A DNA stretch of 42,886 nt, taken from positions 1 through 42,886 of the forward strand of contig JBNKEI010000107.1 in NCBI GenBank assembly GCA_050288705.1. The letters are read 5' to 3'. Under the pieces are notes generated by a model. That model was not told the origin of the DNA. It saw only the letters and a program-made list of their open reading frames with translations, and did no database searches. The stretch comes from JBNKEI01 sp050288705. GTDB taxonomy: Bacteria; Myxococcota; Myxococcia; Myxococcales; UBA5297. Positions 16,463 through 26,010 of the stretch are shown piece after piece. Position numbers and translations under genes: made by a program. How positions within the stretch are numbered: the stretch's first letter is position 1; each line of letters begins with the position of its first letter.

Positions 16463-17641
16463 TCAAAATTCCTTTGGTGCAATATCTTCTTTCATGATTT
16501 TTTTGTCACCACGTGTACTTCCCTTCTCTAACAACGATTTCAGGCGTAAAAGGTCATCATTCATCATTTTTCGGGGATCAGAACCAATTAGTTTCGCCAA
16601 TGCATGCCCTATTGCCCCACCAGGAGGATTATAACTCATTTTAATCATTATTCTGGTTCCCGATGATTCATCTTTAAATCGCACTTCTCCCGCACTTTCA
16701 AATATTGAATCTCTAGCACTTTGCCACTCAATGACCTCGTCAGGCTCGAAACGACAAATCTGGGCGTTCCATTCGATAGGTAGATTTGCCGGTCCAATGA
16801 TTGTCCAATGCCAGAGACCAGGACCAATATTTTTCACTTCCCTGATATGGCTCATGAATTGCGGTAGTTTTTCCAATGAACTTAAAAAATTAAATACTTC
16901 ATTTCTAGGAGAAGCAATCCAAATGCTTTTTTGTAGGTCGATTGCCCGAGGTCCGGCCTTCACTCCAGACAGACGCTTTGCTTCTAGATTAGTAATGGCC
17001 CGCAGCAATAGGCTGACACCAGCTATCCCTGCGGCTATTCGCAATAACCCTTTACGCCGCGTCGCCAAAGTCACCACTCCGGTCCCCGCCAAGCCTGCAA
17101 ACAAACGCGCAGTTGGAGACCAATTAGATGCAATTCTAAATCGAGTGCCTCTTTTGCCTCGGAGCGCCGGTACATCCGCGGTCTCATGAACCTCTAACAT
17201 ATTGATGATTCGATGAACGCCACGTACTTTGGAAATACTTGCCACCATTCGTGCTTTTTCCGCTTCGAGAATAGGTCCACTAACAGCAATCTCGCCGTTA
17301 TGGGCATCGACCACAATTGCGCTTGGATTACTACAGACTCTTCCCAAACGGGAACGAACTCGATTAATAAGCACCTCATCGCTCACCGTTTGTGGTCGCA
17401 AACGACCTGCCGATTCGTGTAGCAAACCGAGGGTTCGATTACGCAGGTCTTCGCTTAGGACCTCTTTTGCTGAAGATAGCTCCCTAATAAGATGTCCTGT
17501 TCGCTGCTGGAGTTGACGTCTCCTTTTCCTTTGAAGAAGCGAAATTGAACTCGCACCCACCAATGCCCCTCCGACTGCTGCCAAGTAGGGAATTATAGGA
17601 TGCTTTTCCGTTTCATTTCTACGTACCAATACAAAACGCAT
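16463..17641 (-). CDS. Membrane protein with BON domain and SRPBCC (cyclase/START-like) domain
   Basis: This 392-residue protein has an N-terminal hydrophobic anchor (about 17-36), a BON domain (about 86-152, with EIAVSGPILEAEKARMV and VRGVHRIINMLEVHE), a second hydrophobic pair (about 178-217, GLAGTGVVTLATRRKG) and a C-terminal SRPBCC hydrophobic-pocket domain (about 236-375, with WIASPRNEVFNFLSSLEKLP and WNAQICRFEPDEVIEWQS). BON domains bind membrane or lipid surfaces and SRPBCC folds hold hydrophobic ligands. This combination is known in uncharacterised stress-type proteins (COG5637-like). A GGGGGAG run stands immediately before the ATG. The function is unknown; a lipid or hydrophobic-ligand role at the membrane is a reasonable guess. 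Confidence 0.75.
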   Translation of the reverse strand: MRFVLVRRNETEKHPIIPYLAAVGGALVGASSISLLQRKRRRQLQQRTGHLIRELSSAKEVLSEDLRNRTLGLLHESAGRLRPQTVSDEVLINRVRSRLGRVCSNPSAIVVDAHNGEIAVSGPILEAEKARMVASISKVRGVHRIINMLEVHETADVPALRGKRGTRFRIASNWSPTARLFAGLAGTGVVTLATRRKGLLRIAAGIAGVSLLLRAITNLEAKRLSGVKAGPRAIDLQKSIWIASPRNEVFNFLSSLEKLPQFMSHIREVKNIGPGLWHWTIIGPANLPIEWNAQICRFEPDEVIEWQSARDSIFESAGEVRFKDESSGTRIMIKMSYNPPGGAIGHALAKLIGSDPRKMMNDDLLRLKSLLEKGSTRGDKKIMKEDIAPKEF

Positions 17642-17774
17642 GTCTCCCCCTCTCGAAAACTTTAGTTGCTTAACAGAATCTAGAGCCGGTCCCTAGAATT
17701 GCAGAGCCCCTGAAATAATTGAGGAGTTCGAGCGCTATTTTGGAATGCGGGTACAATGCCTAGATGAAGTCTAT

Positions 17775-18803
17775 TTACGATTTCCACTTAGGTATTTTGA
17801 TTTCCACTGCTGCTTGCTGGCGCAGTTCGGCAACGTATTGCTCGGTGTAACGCTGCATTTGTCTTTGAAATAGTTTTTCCCGCAGTTCATCACGAACCTG
17901 TTCTAACGGCTGAGGCTCGCCTTTGCGCTTTTCCAATACTTGAATCACGTGCCATCCGAATGGAGAACGTACTGGATCGCTGATTTTTCCCGGGGCAAGA
18001 GAAAAAGCCATTTGCTCGAAAGCTTCCACCATGTCACCCCGGCGAAGAAAACCTACGTCTCCACCATTTTCTTTAGACCCGCCTTCGCTGTATTTCTTGG
18101 CCAGCTCTGCGAAATCTTCACCCGAGCGCGCCCTGCGGGCTAGCGCCAGCGCTTTATTACGAGCCTCCTCTTCTGCTTGAGGACCAGCGTTATTAGGCAC
18201 CTGAACCACAATATGCCGGGCATGCACTTCTACATCTGCTTCTTGTAACTTGGATTGTTGCGCATACTCGGCTTCTATGTCTTTGTCAGTCACTTTTACT
18301 TTGGAATGCGCATTTCTACGAATCAATTTCATTGCGCCTAGGTCGCGTCGCATTTTGGCTCGAAAAGCTTCCATGCTCTTGCCTTGAGCGGCCAAGGCGT
18401 TTTCGAAAGCAACCTCATCCAGGTGATTTTGCCGCCGAATATCTTCTATCGCCAGGTCAATTTCCTGCTCACTGACTTCAATATGAGCTTTTTGCTGTTC
18501 TGCGAAAAGCAACCGGTCCGCGATTAACTCATCCAAAGCGTGACGTCGGGCAGCCTCCATACGCGCTGCACTAGCCAGGTTTTCGGCCCGCAGATGCGAG
18601 ATCTCTATTGCCGCCCTTTCTTCTACTTCGGAAACCGTCACTATGTCTTCATTAACCACTGCCGCAACCCCATCGACCTGCCGCCGGCTGGCTTGTGCAG
18701 GGTTAGAAGCCATTACCCCTAGTATTAGAGCAGCAGATACGCCTTTTACCCCTAGAATACGCGATACTCTTAGAAAACTAATTTTGACAAAGCTACTTAT
18801 CAT
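17775..18803 (-). CDS. SurA-like periplasmic peptidyl-prolyl isomerase/chaperone
   Basis: This 342-residue exported protein has a signal segment ending near NPAQASRR (about 39). A SurA-type N-terminal chaperone region (about 43-170) begins with VDGVAAVVNEDIVTVSEVEER. One parvulin isomerase domain follows (about 195-295, with ARHIVVQV, FAELAKKYSEG, GGDVGFLRRGDMV and SPFGWHVIQVLEKR). E. coli SurA has two parvulin domains; this protein has one. It should assist outer-membrane protein folding. It is the last gene of the minus-strand run with the DUF4175-like and TPR/peptidase genes, 65 bases after the peptidase gene. Domain assignment is firm; the gene name surA is not used because the architecture differs. 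Confidence 0.88.
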   Translation of the reverse strand: MISSFVKISFLRVSRILGVKGVSAALILGVMASNPAQASRRQVDGVAAVVNEDIVTVSEVEERAAIEISHLRAENLASAARMEAARRHALDELIADRLLFAEQQKAHIEVSEQEIDLAIEDIRRQNHLDEVAFENALAAQGKSMEAFRAKMRRDLGAMKLIRRNAHSKVKVTDKDIEAEYAQQSKLQEADVEVHARHIVVQVPNNAGPQAEEEARNKALALARRARSGEDFAELAKKYSEGGSKENGGDVGFLRRGDMVEAFEQMAFSLAPGKISDPVRSPFGWHVIQVLEKRKGEPQPLEQVRDELREKLFQRQMQRYTEQYVAELRQQAAVEIKIPKWKS

Positions 18804-18868
18804 TGATTGTGAACCCTCGCTCTCTTTCTTATCAAACTTATCTGCGTTCGCCTGGTTTTACTTAAGCC

Positions 18869-20491
18869 TTAGTGCTTCTCATTACTTTGGCTCCCTGAAT
18901 TTGAAAGAATCTGCAGTACCTTTTCTTCTTGTGCGATCAAAGCGCTATCTTTTAGCATATGACCTGTTTTTATTAATCCAGCATGAGGAATTGGGTCAAA
19001 AGGATCAATAGCAACTACTTGCAGAAAGGCTTGCCTAGCCTTTTCCCAACTAGACGTAGAAAGATATAGCTCACCCAGGCTCCGCCAAGTTTTGGCCACG
19101 TTTGGAAAAAGTTTTACGCTATTTAATAAAAGCTTTGCGGCCAAATCAGTTTGGCCTGTTTTCATCAACGATTGGGCATATCTATTGGAAAGAGCTGGAG
19201 AGCGATTTCCCACTCGCCTGTATGATTTTTGGAATTCTACCACTGCCGCGACGTAGCGATTTCTTTCTCGCAGCAATTCACCTAAATGAGCCCGACGACG
19301 CCCTTCTCGGTCTTTAATTTCTAGAAAATCACCAAACGTCAATTTTGATTCGGCGGTCTTTTTCTTTTCTGAATCAAATTGCTTCGGTGATTTTTCTTTG
19401 AACTTCAGCTTTTGCACCGAAAAGGAAATTGCCTCTTTGGGGTAGTTTCGCATTTTTAAGAATGACAGCCAATCGCGACGAAACTGGCTAAATTTAACTC
19501 GCGTAACTTTTTGTATTGCAGCGAAATACGAATTTCCTTTAGTTAGCTCGTCAATAAGGCGGGCCAAACTATCTGCGCCATTTTTTTGTTTGATATACTC
19601 AATTACTGAAAATACTTCGGCATAAGCCAGCGCAGCGTCTTCCTGCGAAGGCAATAAGGCTAACGAGGGATGCATTTTTTCAAAAGGAATAAGCTTATTT
19701 CTTTTTACTGCTTGCGAAAGCAATGCTGCTCCTGCCGGTTCCAAATTCTGGCCAGGACCCCCTCTCCAGCTTGATTCTAAATATTTTGCTATTCCTTCAT
19801 GAATCCACACCGGAACCCGGTTTCGGCTCATTTTAGAAACCACCAAATGAACGTACTCGTGCGCAATAGTATCTTGCCATTGATATCCGAACAGTAAAGA
19901 TTTGGGATTAATAAACATTATTCGGTTAAACTTACATAAGGCAATTGTGCCGGTAGTTTTGATTGATTCTAGCGAAAGAGTGGAAACTTTTGCCAGCGCT
20001 TTGGCGTTGTCGACTATTTCTACTCTAACTTTTTCCGAAGGAGCGTACCCCAGCAATTCTAATAGGGCCTTTCGTTGGCGTTCCAGGGTATCCAAGGCAT
20101 ATGGCACTAGTATTTTGTCTCTTTCGGACTTATAAAAAATTTTAAAATTCTTACTTTCCGACGAGGTATAATCCTTGGTTTCCTGAGCAGTAAAACGCAC
20201 TAATTGGACAAATTCTTTATCACTGGCAACATGAAGCGATTTCACCGTGGCATCAGCGCCAGCATAATCTCCTTCCTCAAATTGTAGGTAAGCATGTAGT
20301 TCATGCGACTTAGAAAAATCAGGATATTGTTCTTCCAATTCGTTCCACAGCTTTCGCGCTTCGACAACATTCCATGCTTGTAGCTCATTAGCAATTTTTT
20401 TTAGATAGTAGTCGCGAGTGTTTGAGGCAGCGTGAACCGACGACACTTCCATTAGCAATATTAGCAATGGTAATGCCAAGGTAGCTTTCAC
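18869..20491 (-). CDS. Exported TPR protein with HExxH (peptidase-MA-like) metalloprotease domain
   Basis: This 540-residue protein has a signal peptide (about 1-21). Early helices are TPR-like. A gluzincin-type metallopeptidase region of the peptidase-MA group (about 115-350) has HEYVH (211-215) and, downstream, WIHEGIAKYLES, whose Glu232 is the expected third zinc ligand. TPR repeats follow at about 395-530 (LLRERNRYVAAVVEFQKSYR, TWRSLGELYLSTSSWEKARQ). It is expected to be a periplasmic zinc protease with a protein-binding tail. The start is GTG overlapping the preceding TGA by four bases (GTGA), with GAGGAG upstream, so it is translationally coupled to the DUF4175-like gene. The substrate is unknown; a role in envelope protein quality control with the adjacent SurA-like chaperone is inferred. 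Confidence 0.8.
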   Translation of the reverse strand: MKATLALPLLILLMEVSSVHAASNTRDYYLKKIANELQAWNVVEARKLWNELEEQYPDFSKSHELHAYLQFEEGDYAGADATVKSLHVASDKEFVQLVRFTAQETKDYTSSESKNFKIFYKSERDKILVPYALDTLERQRKALLELLGYAPSEKVRVEIVDNAKALAKVSTLSLESIKTTGTIALCKFNRIMFINPKSLLFGYQWQDTIAHEYVHLVVSKMSRNRVPVWIHEGIAKYLESSWRGGPGQNLEPAGAALLSQAVKRNKLIPFEKMHPSLALLPSQEDAALAYAEVFSVIEYIKQKNGADSLARLIDELTKGNSYFAAIQKVTRVKFSQFRRDWLSFLKMRNYPKEAISFSVQKLKFKEKSPKQFDSEKKKTAESKLTFGDFLEIKDREGRRRAHLGELLRERNRYVAAVVEFQKSYRRVGNRSPALSNRYAQSLMKTGQTDLAAKLLLNSVKLFPNVAKTWRSLGELYLSTSSWEKARQAFLQVVAIDPFDPIPHAGLIKTGHMLKDSALIAQEEKVLQILSNSGSQSNEKH

Positions 20492-23400
20492 TTTACTATC
20501 TCCTCGTAATAACGACGAACTGGCTCTTGATATGCTTCAGGAGTTTTTTGTTTCATGGCATCCAAAATTTCTTTTCGATATTCCTCTGGTACGCGGTACT
20601 GGTCTGCCCCAGGAATATGCACTTTTTCGTGCAAAGTAGAATCATTCCGCCCCACCCCTTGGTCTGCAATCTCCGATTCCTGGCCAATCCAGGGCCAAGG
20701 AATTGAGCGACCTCCACTCTTGCCTTTGCCTTTTGATTTCTCTAGTCCTTTTAGCAGGTTAGCAAGCTGATCCAAGGCTGCTCGTTGCTCTGCCAAGGCA
20801 CTAGTCGGGCGATGCGCTCTCAACTGACCCTGCGCCTGGCGCATTCTTTTTGCGGCCGCCTGTAGTTTTTCTTTGGCTTCCGCAGAAAAAAGCGGGGCCT
20901 CGTTGTTCATCTCCAACATTTTTTCGGTTAGGCGATACGCTTGCTCTTTTAGCTCGCTTTGCTTTTTCGACAAATGTTCGAGCTGCTGTTTATCTGCAGC
21001 ATCCAAAGCATTCTCCGCAGTGGGGAACAAATTAGTTATTTCTTGTGAAACCCATTGTAGGGGCAAAAGCGCCGCCGCCGCGTGACGTGCATTTTTTTCA
21101 TCTTCGGCGATTTCTTTGCCCCATTCAGAAGAGCGCAGCCACCGAGAATCGCGCACTTGTTGTTCCCATTCTTCGACCAACCCTTGGGTGTAAGAAAGCG
21201 CCTTAGCTACTGACTGAGCAGCTTGGTCAAAGTCCCCAACTTTTAAGGCATTATCCAAAGTCTCCACTTCTTCTTGAGCATTTTGCAACTCGTTATCTCT
21301 CCATAAACCGCTTCCACGAGTAATAGCTTGAAGGTTTTGTCGCGCTTCGTTGACTTTTTGATGCATTTTTTCAAAAAAATCTGTTCCTTTTTTAGCAAGT
21401 TGCTCTTTTAGTTTTGATTTGTAACGTCTGCGAACACGCTGCGTTTGGCTTAGAATCTTTTTTTCTTCGGTTTCTAATCCTTTTAATTGCAGCGCGAATT
21501 CTTCCAAGCTTCTTGCCAACTTACTCATTTCCGTATTTTGAAAGTCATTAGATGCTTTATTTAAACTGTTTTCCAGCTCGTCTAACATTTGACCAAATTT
21601 TTCCATTTCCTTCATTGCTTCTTCCACCTGGCCAATGCGCAACATGTTTTGCATTTTTTCTAACGAGCTAACAACCCCCTGTGATTCGCCCAGCTCTTTT
21701 AGCGCTTCGGCATTGACATGCTCGTCTTTAATTCCCTCGGAAAGCTCGGCCATGCGTTGCATTAGCTCGGTTATTCGATTCTTTAGGCGCGAGATTTCAT
21801 TTAGCAATCGCTCTCGGGCTTCTTCATTAGGAGCGGTACGATAGTTTTCTAAAGTTTTGGAAAGTGTTCTACGTTTACTGGATAATTCACGAAAAAGAGA
21901 TTTTAAATCGGTAATTTTTTGCTCGCTGAGCAAAGTTTCTAAATAGAGAACGTCTTTTTCTTCTTCTGCAATCTCTTCGAATAACGCATCGCGTAATCCT
22001 TTATAATAAAAATCTTTTCTACGCTTTCGAATTGATTCTTTAAGCGAGCTACGCATTTTCATTGTTTGTGATACTTTTTGACGAAGGCTGTGCGACACAT
22101 TCTGCATAGCCCGCCATAAATGCTCTGGGGTTTTTACTTTTCGAAGCTCGGAGCAAAGATCTTGAAAATTCTGAGCAATATTTAATCCTCGCTCATCAGC
22201 TTCAAATTGTGAAGTCAAAAGTTGCCGATCAAAATTGTCAAGGTGGTTAGATGCTTCTAAGCGATCCGCCAACAAATGAATCAAATCATTCCAGCTTTTT
22301 TCTATACGTTTTACCGCTTGGCGGTGATGCTCTGCTTCGCTATATATTTTCAATAGGTGAGTGGAAGAAGCCCCCGCTTTTTTTCCTGAAACTGGGTCGT
22401 TATCCACTGCTTCCACATAGTATGCAACCGAGTCTCCAGCTAGCAAACTCAGCGTAGATAAGTCCCAAAGATATTCGCCGGAAGAATTAGGAGGCGTTTG
22501 CGGATCTTGTTGCAGAATTATTTTTTGCGGGTTTACCGCGCCAGGAAGCCTGTACAACAGCGCTAGTTCGGATAAACCATAATCGTCTTGAGCTTCATAA
22601 CGTATAGTGAGAATTAACTTAGGATCCACCTCTAAGGGACTAGATGGCGATATAATAGAAACCTTGGGACGAACATCTTCCTCTACAGCAATAGGTATTG
22701 GCGGGCCTTCCACCAATTGTTTGCCTTGAGCATCATTAAACCGGAACCGATAGTAACCAGAATCACTGACCAATATTGTCCCTGATAAATCACGGCCTGA
22801 ACTAACTTTTAGCGGCGTCTTCACCTCTCCAACAATAAGTAATGCGCCACCGATCTCACGGTCTGCTCGCGTTTTCAAGTGAACTCGGGTGCCCTTGGGA
22901 GCCGATATTTCTCCCGCAGTAATTGGAAGAGTGCGTGTAGGCAAACCGGTATAAGCTGGATAAATGTAGGTAAGCTCGATCTCTCCGGTGATTGGCTCCT
23001 GTAACTGCAAAAGAACGCTTTTTCCAGACGAATGCCTGGTCAGAAGCCGCTGCCAACCTTCGGTAACCGCTTTCCAGCAGATAATAGAGGTAATCGCCCC
23101 CAGCAAAATGGTTATTCCCACCCATTTGGCAGCTTGCTGTATTGGCTGGCTGGGTAAAACCTTCTTTATGGAAAGCGAACTCAGGGCATTAGCCATTTGC
23201 TCGATGTGAGCCCTAGCTAACGGCGCGGAAAAACACTCGCCTCCAACCTCCATCTCCAGAGCAAGTTCCACCGCTGGCACCAGTCCAGCACGTAAAACGG
23301 GAAGTTCAAGACGACGAGCCAATAGTTGTGCAGTAGCTATCCAAGAAGAGGTTTCTTTTTTGGCTCGCCATAATCCTATCCAAAGAAAGGCTGCTACCAC

Positions 23401-23706
23401 CGCAACAACAGAAAGCACTCCTGCAATTTGCGCGGAAAGCAAGTGAATATGCGCCCAGGCGGCTATCCCCGGACCTATGCCCAACATCACCCCAACCAAC
23501 CAAGTGGCGGTCGATATTGTTTTTATTCGCCTGTATCGAGATTGCGCACGCTGAAGAAAACAGAGTACCGGCGCTAAGGGCGAACGTTCAACAGCATCCG
23601 GTGTCATCTTTAGAGCTGACTTGGACACACCCCCTGCTTGAGGGACAACCGACCCGGAAAAGTTCTGCTCTATGTTCCGCTCTTTTCGGTAGCTGCGATT
23701 GAGCAC
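20488..23706 (-). CDS. DUF4175-like large membrane protein with long coiled coils
   Basis: This 1072-residue protein has two transmembrane helices near residues 62-112 and a third near 193-212. A beta-rich external region (about 230-440) carries the IELTYIYPAYTGLPTRTLP and APKGTRVHLKTRADREI strings of the DUF4175 (TIGR02302-like) family. A very long charged coiled-coil region (about 450-960) follows, then a short C-terminal motif (VPEEYRKEILDAMKQK and VRRYYEEIV). The family is membrane-bound and functionally uncharacterised. The gene starts at GTG with weak ribosome-site support, so an internal start is possible. It is translationally coupled to the TPR/HExxH protease gene, implying a joint envelope role. 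Confidence 0.75.
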   Translation of the reverse strand: MLNRSYRKERNIEQNFSGSVVPQAGGVSKSALKMTPDAVERSPLAPVLCFLQRAQSRYRRIKTISTATWLVGVMLGIGPGIAAWAHIHLLSAQIAGVLSVVAVVAAFLWIGLWRAKKETSSWIATAQLLARRLELPVLRAGLVPAVELALEMEVGGECFSAPLARAHIEQMANALSSLSIKKVLPSQPIQQAAKWVGITILLGAITSIICWKAVTEGWQRLLTRHSSGKSVLLQLQEPITGEIELTYIYPAYTGLPTRTLPITAGEISAPKGTRVHLKTRADREIGGALLIVGEVKTPLKVSSGRDLSGTILVSDSGYYRFRFNDAQGKQLVEGPPIPIAVEEDVRPKVSIISPSSPLEVDPKLILTIRYEAQDDYGLSELALLYRLPGAVNPQKIILQQDPQTPPNSSGEYLWDLSTLSLLAGDSVAYYVEAVDNDPVSGKKAGASSTHLLKIYSEAEHHRQAVKRIEKSWNDLIHLLADRLEASNHLDNFDRQLLTSQFEADERGLNIAQNFQDLCSELRKVKTPEHLWRAMQNVSHSLRQKVSQTMKMRSSLKESIRKRRKDFYYKGLRDALFEEIAEEEKDVLYLETLLSEQKITDLKSLFRELSSKRRTLSKTLENYRTAPNEEARERLLNEISRLKNRITELMQRMAELSEGIKDEHVNAEALKELGESQGVVSSLEKMQNMLRIGQVEEAMKEMEKFGQMLDELENSLNKASNDFQNTEMSKLARSLEEFALQLKGLETEEKKILSQTQRVRRRYKSKLKEQLAKKGTDFFEKMHQKVNEARQNLQAITRGSGLWRDNELQNAQEEVETLDNALKVGDFDQAAQSVAKALSYTQGLVEEWEQQVRDSRWLRSSEWGKEIAEDEKNARHAAAALLPLQWVSQEITNLFPTAENALDAADKQQLEHLSKKQSELKEQAYRLTEKMLEMNNEAPLFSAEAKEKLQAAAKRMRQAQGQLRAHRPTSALAEQRAALDQLANLLKGLEKSKGKGKSGGRSIPWPWIGQESEIADQGVGRNDSTLHEKVHIPGADQYRVPEEYRKEILDAMKQKTPEAYQEPVRRYYEEIVK

Positions 23707-23776
23707 AATCCAACTCTTATACTGTCTAACTCTATTCCCTGCTCTTTGCTTCAGCCCAGTTCTAATACCTAACCAT

Positions 23777-23804
23777 CGAGGGCTGACAATACTCCCTCGT
23801 TTTT
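23777..23804. terminator. Hairpin with T-tract between the channel gene and the DUF4175-like gene
   Basis: CGAGGG (23777-23782) and CCCTCG (23794-23799) form a 6-bp stem with an 11-base loop, followed on the plus strand by five T. Both neighbouring genes are on the minus strand, where the T-tract is missing, so it may stop antisense transcription or be a weak boundary between the channel gene and the operon below. Confidence 0.35.
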
Positions 23805-23856
23805 CGATCGCACGCCAGCTTAAGATCGTTAACGACTGTCGGCTTCTCTAGCGAGG

Positions 23857-26010
23857 TCAAGCCATGTAGTTGATGATCAAAATCACCGTCACTACCAGGA
23901 GGAAGGTGAACATGTACCGCGAGTAAAAATCGATTCGCGAAGCCAACCGCTTGTTCCCATTGATGTACAGCGAGTAAGTCCACACTGTCTCGACCAGGGT
24001 CAGCAAGATAAGAGCATAGGCTACTAGGAAAAAGACGTCTGATACTACAATGTATCCAATATCTGGCAGGTTATCGGCTTGCGTTATGTGAAATGCAATA
24101 GCGGACAACAAAGAAGTAATACCAATATTAATGTTAGATTCCAAGTCCTTAGGGTGAATAAAAAACGCTAAAAAACTCATGAAAATAATAAACAGGAGCG
24201 GAATAAGAAACTTCATAAGGTATGTCTTAAAAATACGCTTAAAAGTTATTTGGTAGTTATACACCGGGTATTCCACCACCTCGCGTTCCAAACCTGCCCT
24301 AGGATTGCGGAAGCTAGTTAAGACATCCTCGTGGTCCACATAGTTGACCTGCCCAATATCCTCCCAGTTGCCAAAACTGGCATCGCGATCGGACAAACTA
24401 AGAGTCGCAACATCATTTACAAACTGCAAATACGTGGAAGGTAAAGTTCTATGACGCAGTTTTATTTTTAGAGCATGGACATCAAAAGGGTATCGCAAGA
24501 AATATAAATCCTGCTTAATGGTCGCGTTTACCTGGTAGCATCGATACCTTTCTCCAGATACGAGGTCATCACTTTGTGCGGTTAGCTTTTGATCCAGCAC
24601 TGTTCCGTTGATCAGTCCAAAATCCATCTTTTTCAAATCCCCGCTCCAGCGAAACCACACCAGAAACTGAACAGTAAAGCTTGATTCTTTAACATTAATA
24701 GCTTCAACATCAGTTACATAAACACCCGCACGTACCACAATACTCTTGCGCATCAGGTAGTTTTTGAACCGGAAAACACCCTCTGCTAATGCCTCCGAAT
24801 TATTTACATAGGCCATTTGAAATTCAGCAGTACGAAACCTCCCATTCTGTACCTGTATAAAAACCGGCATTTTCATACAGTTGCCATCCTTGTCGAAAAA
24901 CAGATTTCCAGTCACCCCCTTGTAACTGTTATTAAGGGAATTGATCTTCAGAAACTCATTCGCTATGCGGCTACGATCCGCTCCTACTTTGCCAATAACT
25001 TTTGCAAGTAAGAACGCAGCGTCATATGCGGTTGCCCCCCCCCACTCACACTCATACCCATACTTTTTCAAGAAGGTTGCCGAAAACTTTCGCGCTTTCA
25101 AGCCCATAACCTCAGTATTATAAAAGTTAATCGCGTACACTCCCTCTACATCTCGCCCCCCAGTTCTAGCAAAGACATCACTGCCCACCGAATCTCCACC
25201 TATGTACTTCACCTTAATACTTTCGGAATTCAGTTTCTTCACCGCTTCCAAAGCGTCAAGATTGTGCAGTGACAAAAACACCACGTCCGAACTGCGAATC
25301 AATTCCAGCTCTTCGGCACTAGGAGTAAACGGCTTGCTCTGCTCCATAGTAACGGTAGTAACAACGTTGAGCCCAATATGATTGGCTCCCTTATGAAATT
25401 CCCGAGACAAGCTTTCCCCATAGGGATTATTGGAGCGAATAATGGTGACTCTTTGGGCTTTAAAAACGTTTTTTACGCAATACGCTAGGAGTTCCGCTTG
25501 AAAAACATCATCAAAAACCATCCGGAAATTCCACTTACTATTCTTAGTGATGAGCGGATTACTCGCCGTAGGGGCAATTGTGGGAATTCCGTACTTAACA
25601 TATACTTCCTTGGCGGCCAGAGTAGGCCCGCTATGTCGGTGCCCAATAACTGCCACCACCCGCCCGTCTTCAGCCAGCTCCATGGCACGCTGCTTCGCTA
25701 ATTTCGGGTCATTTTGGTCATCTTTTTCTATGAGTATAACTTCCTTTCCGTTGATACCCCCTTTGCTATTAACTTCGTCAAAATACATTTTCACGCTGTC
25801 GCGAATGGGAATTCCGGCCTCAGCGTAATTGCCGGTTAGCGGCGCTACTACCCCGATGTAAATGGCATCGCGAAAAGTTGCTAGGTATTTTATGTAGACT
25901 AGCGACACTACAACGCAAGACCATACGATGCCGACTAGCAACCAAAGGCGAATTCTCTTTTTTCGACCGGGAGACGATGCCTTTGATTGTTCCTTACCGC
26001 TCCCGATCAT
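23857..26010 (-). CDS. Pentameric ligand-gated ion channel (Cys-loop family) fused to a type-I periplasmic binding domain
   Basis: In this 717-residue protein residues 23-40 form a signal anchor. Residues about 50-400 are a PBP-I ligand-binding domain as in branched-chain amino-acid binding proteins and glutamate-receptor N-termini (IGVVAPLTGNYAEAG, KDDQNDPKLAKQ, AVIGHRHSGPT). Residues about 420-595 are the pLGIC beta-sandwich with YPFD (507-510) at the Cys-loop site but without the two Cys, as in bacterial GLIC/ELIC. M1 is about 596-618, M2 623-643, M3 652-676 and M4 693-714. M2 reads LESNINIGITSLLSAIAF, aligning with GLIC so that Glu624 is -2' and Leu635 is 9'. PBP-I fusions to bacterial pLGICs have been reported. 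The ATG has GAGGAA seven bases upstream. It is a single gene, 150 bases before the DUF4175-like operon. The ligand is unknown. Confidence 0.92.
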   Translation of the reverse strand: MIGSGKEQSKASSPGRKKRIRLWLLVGIVWSCVVVSLVYIKYLATFRDAIYIGVVAPLTGNYAEAGIPIRDSVKMYFDEVNSKGGINGKEVILIEKDDQNDPKLAKQRAMELAEDGRVVAVIGHRHSGPTLAAKEVYVKYGIPTIAPTASNPLITKNSKWNFRMVFDDVFQAELLAYCVKNVFKAQRVTIIRSNNPYGESLSREFHKGANHIGLNVVTTVTMEQSKPFTPSAEELELIRSSDVVFLSLHNLDALEAVKKLNSESIKVKYIGGDSVGSDVFARTGGRDVEGVYAINFYNTEVMGLKARKFSATFLKKYGYECEWGGATAYDAAFLLAKVIGKVGADRSRIANEFLKINSLNNSYKGVTGNLFFDKDGNCMKMPVFIQVQNGRFRTAEFQMAYVNNSEALAEGVFRFKNYLMRKSIVVRAGVYVTDVEAINVKESSFTVQFLVWFRWSGDLKKMDFGLINGTVLDQKLTAQSDDLVSGERYRCYQVNATIKQDLYFLRYPFDVHALKIKLRHRTLPSTYLQFVNDVATLSLSDRDASFGNWEDIGQVNYVDHEDVLTSFRNPRAGLEREVVEYPVYNYQITFKRIFKTYLMKFLIPLLFIIFMSFLAFFIHPKDLESNINIGITSLLSAIAFHITQADNLPDIGYIVVSDVFFLVAYALILLTLVETVWTYSLYINGNKRLASRIDFYSRYMFTFLLVVTVILIINYMA

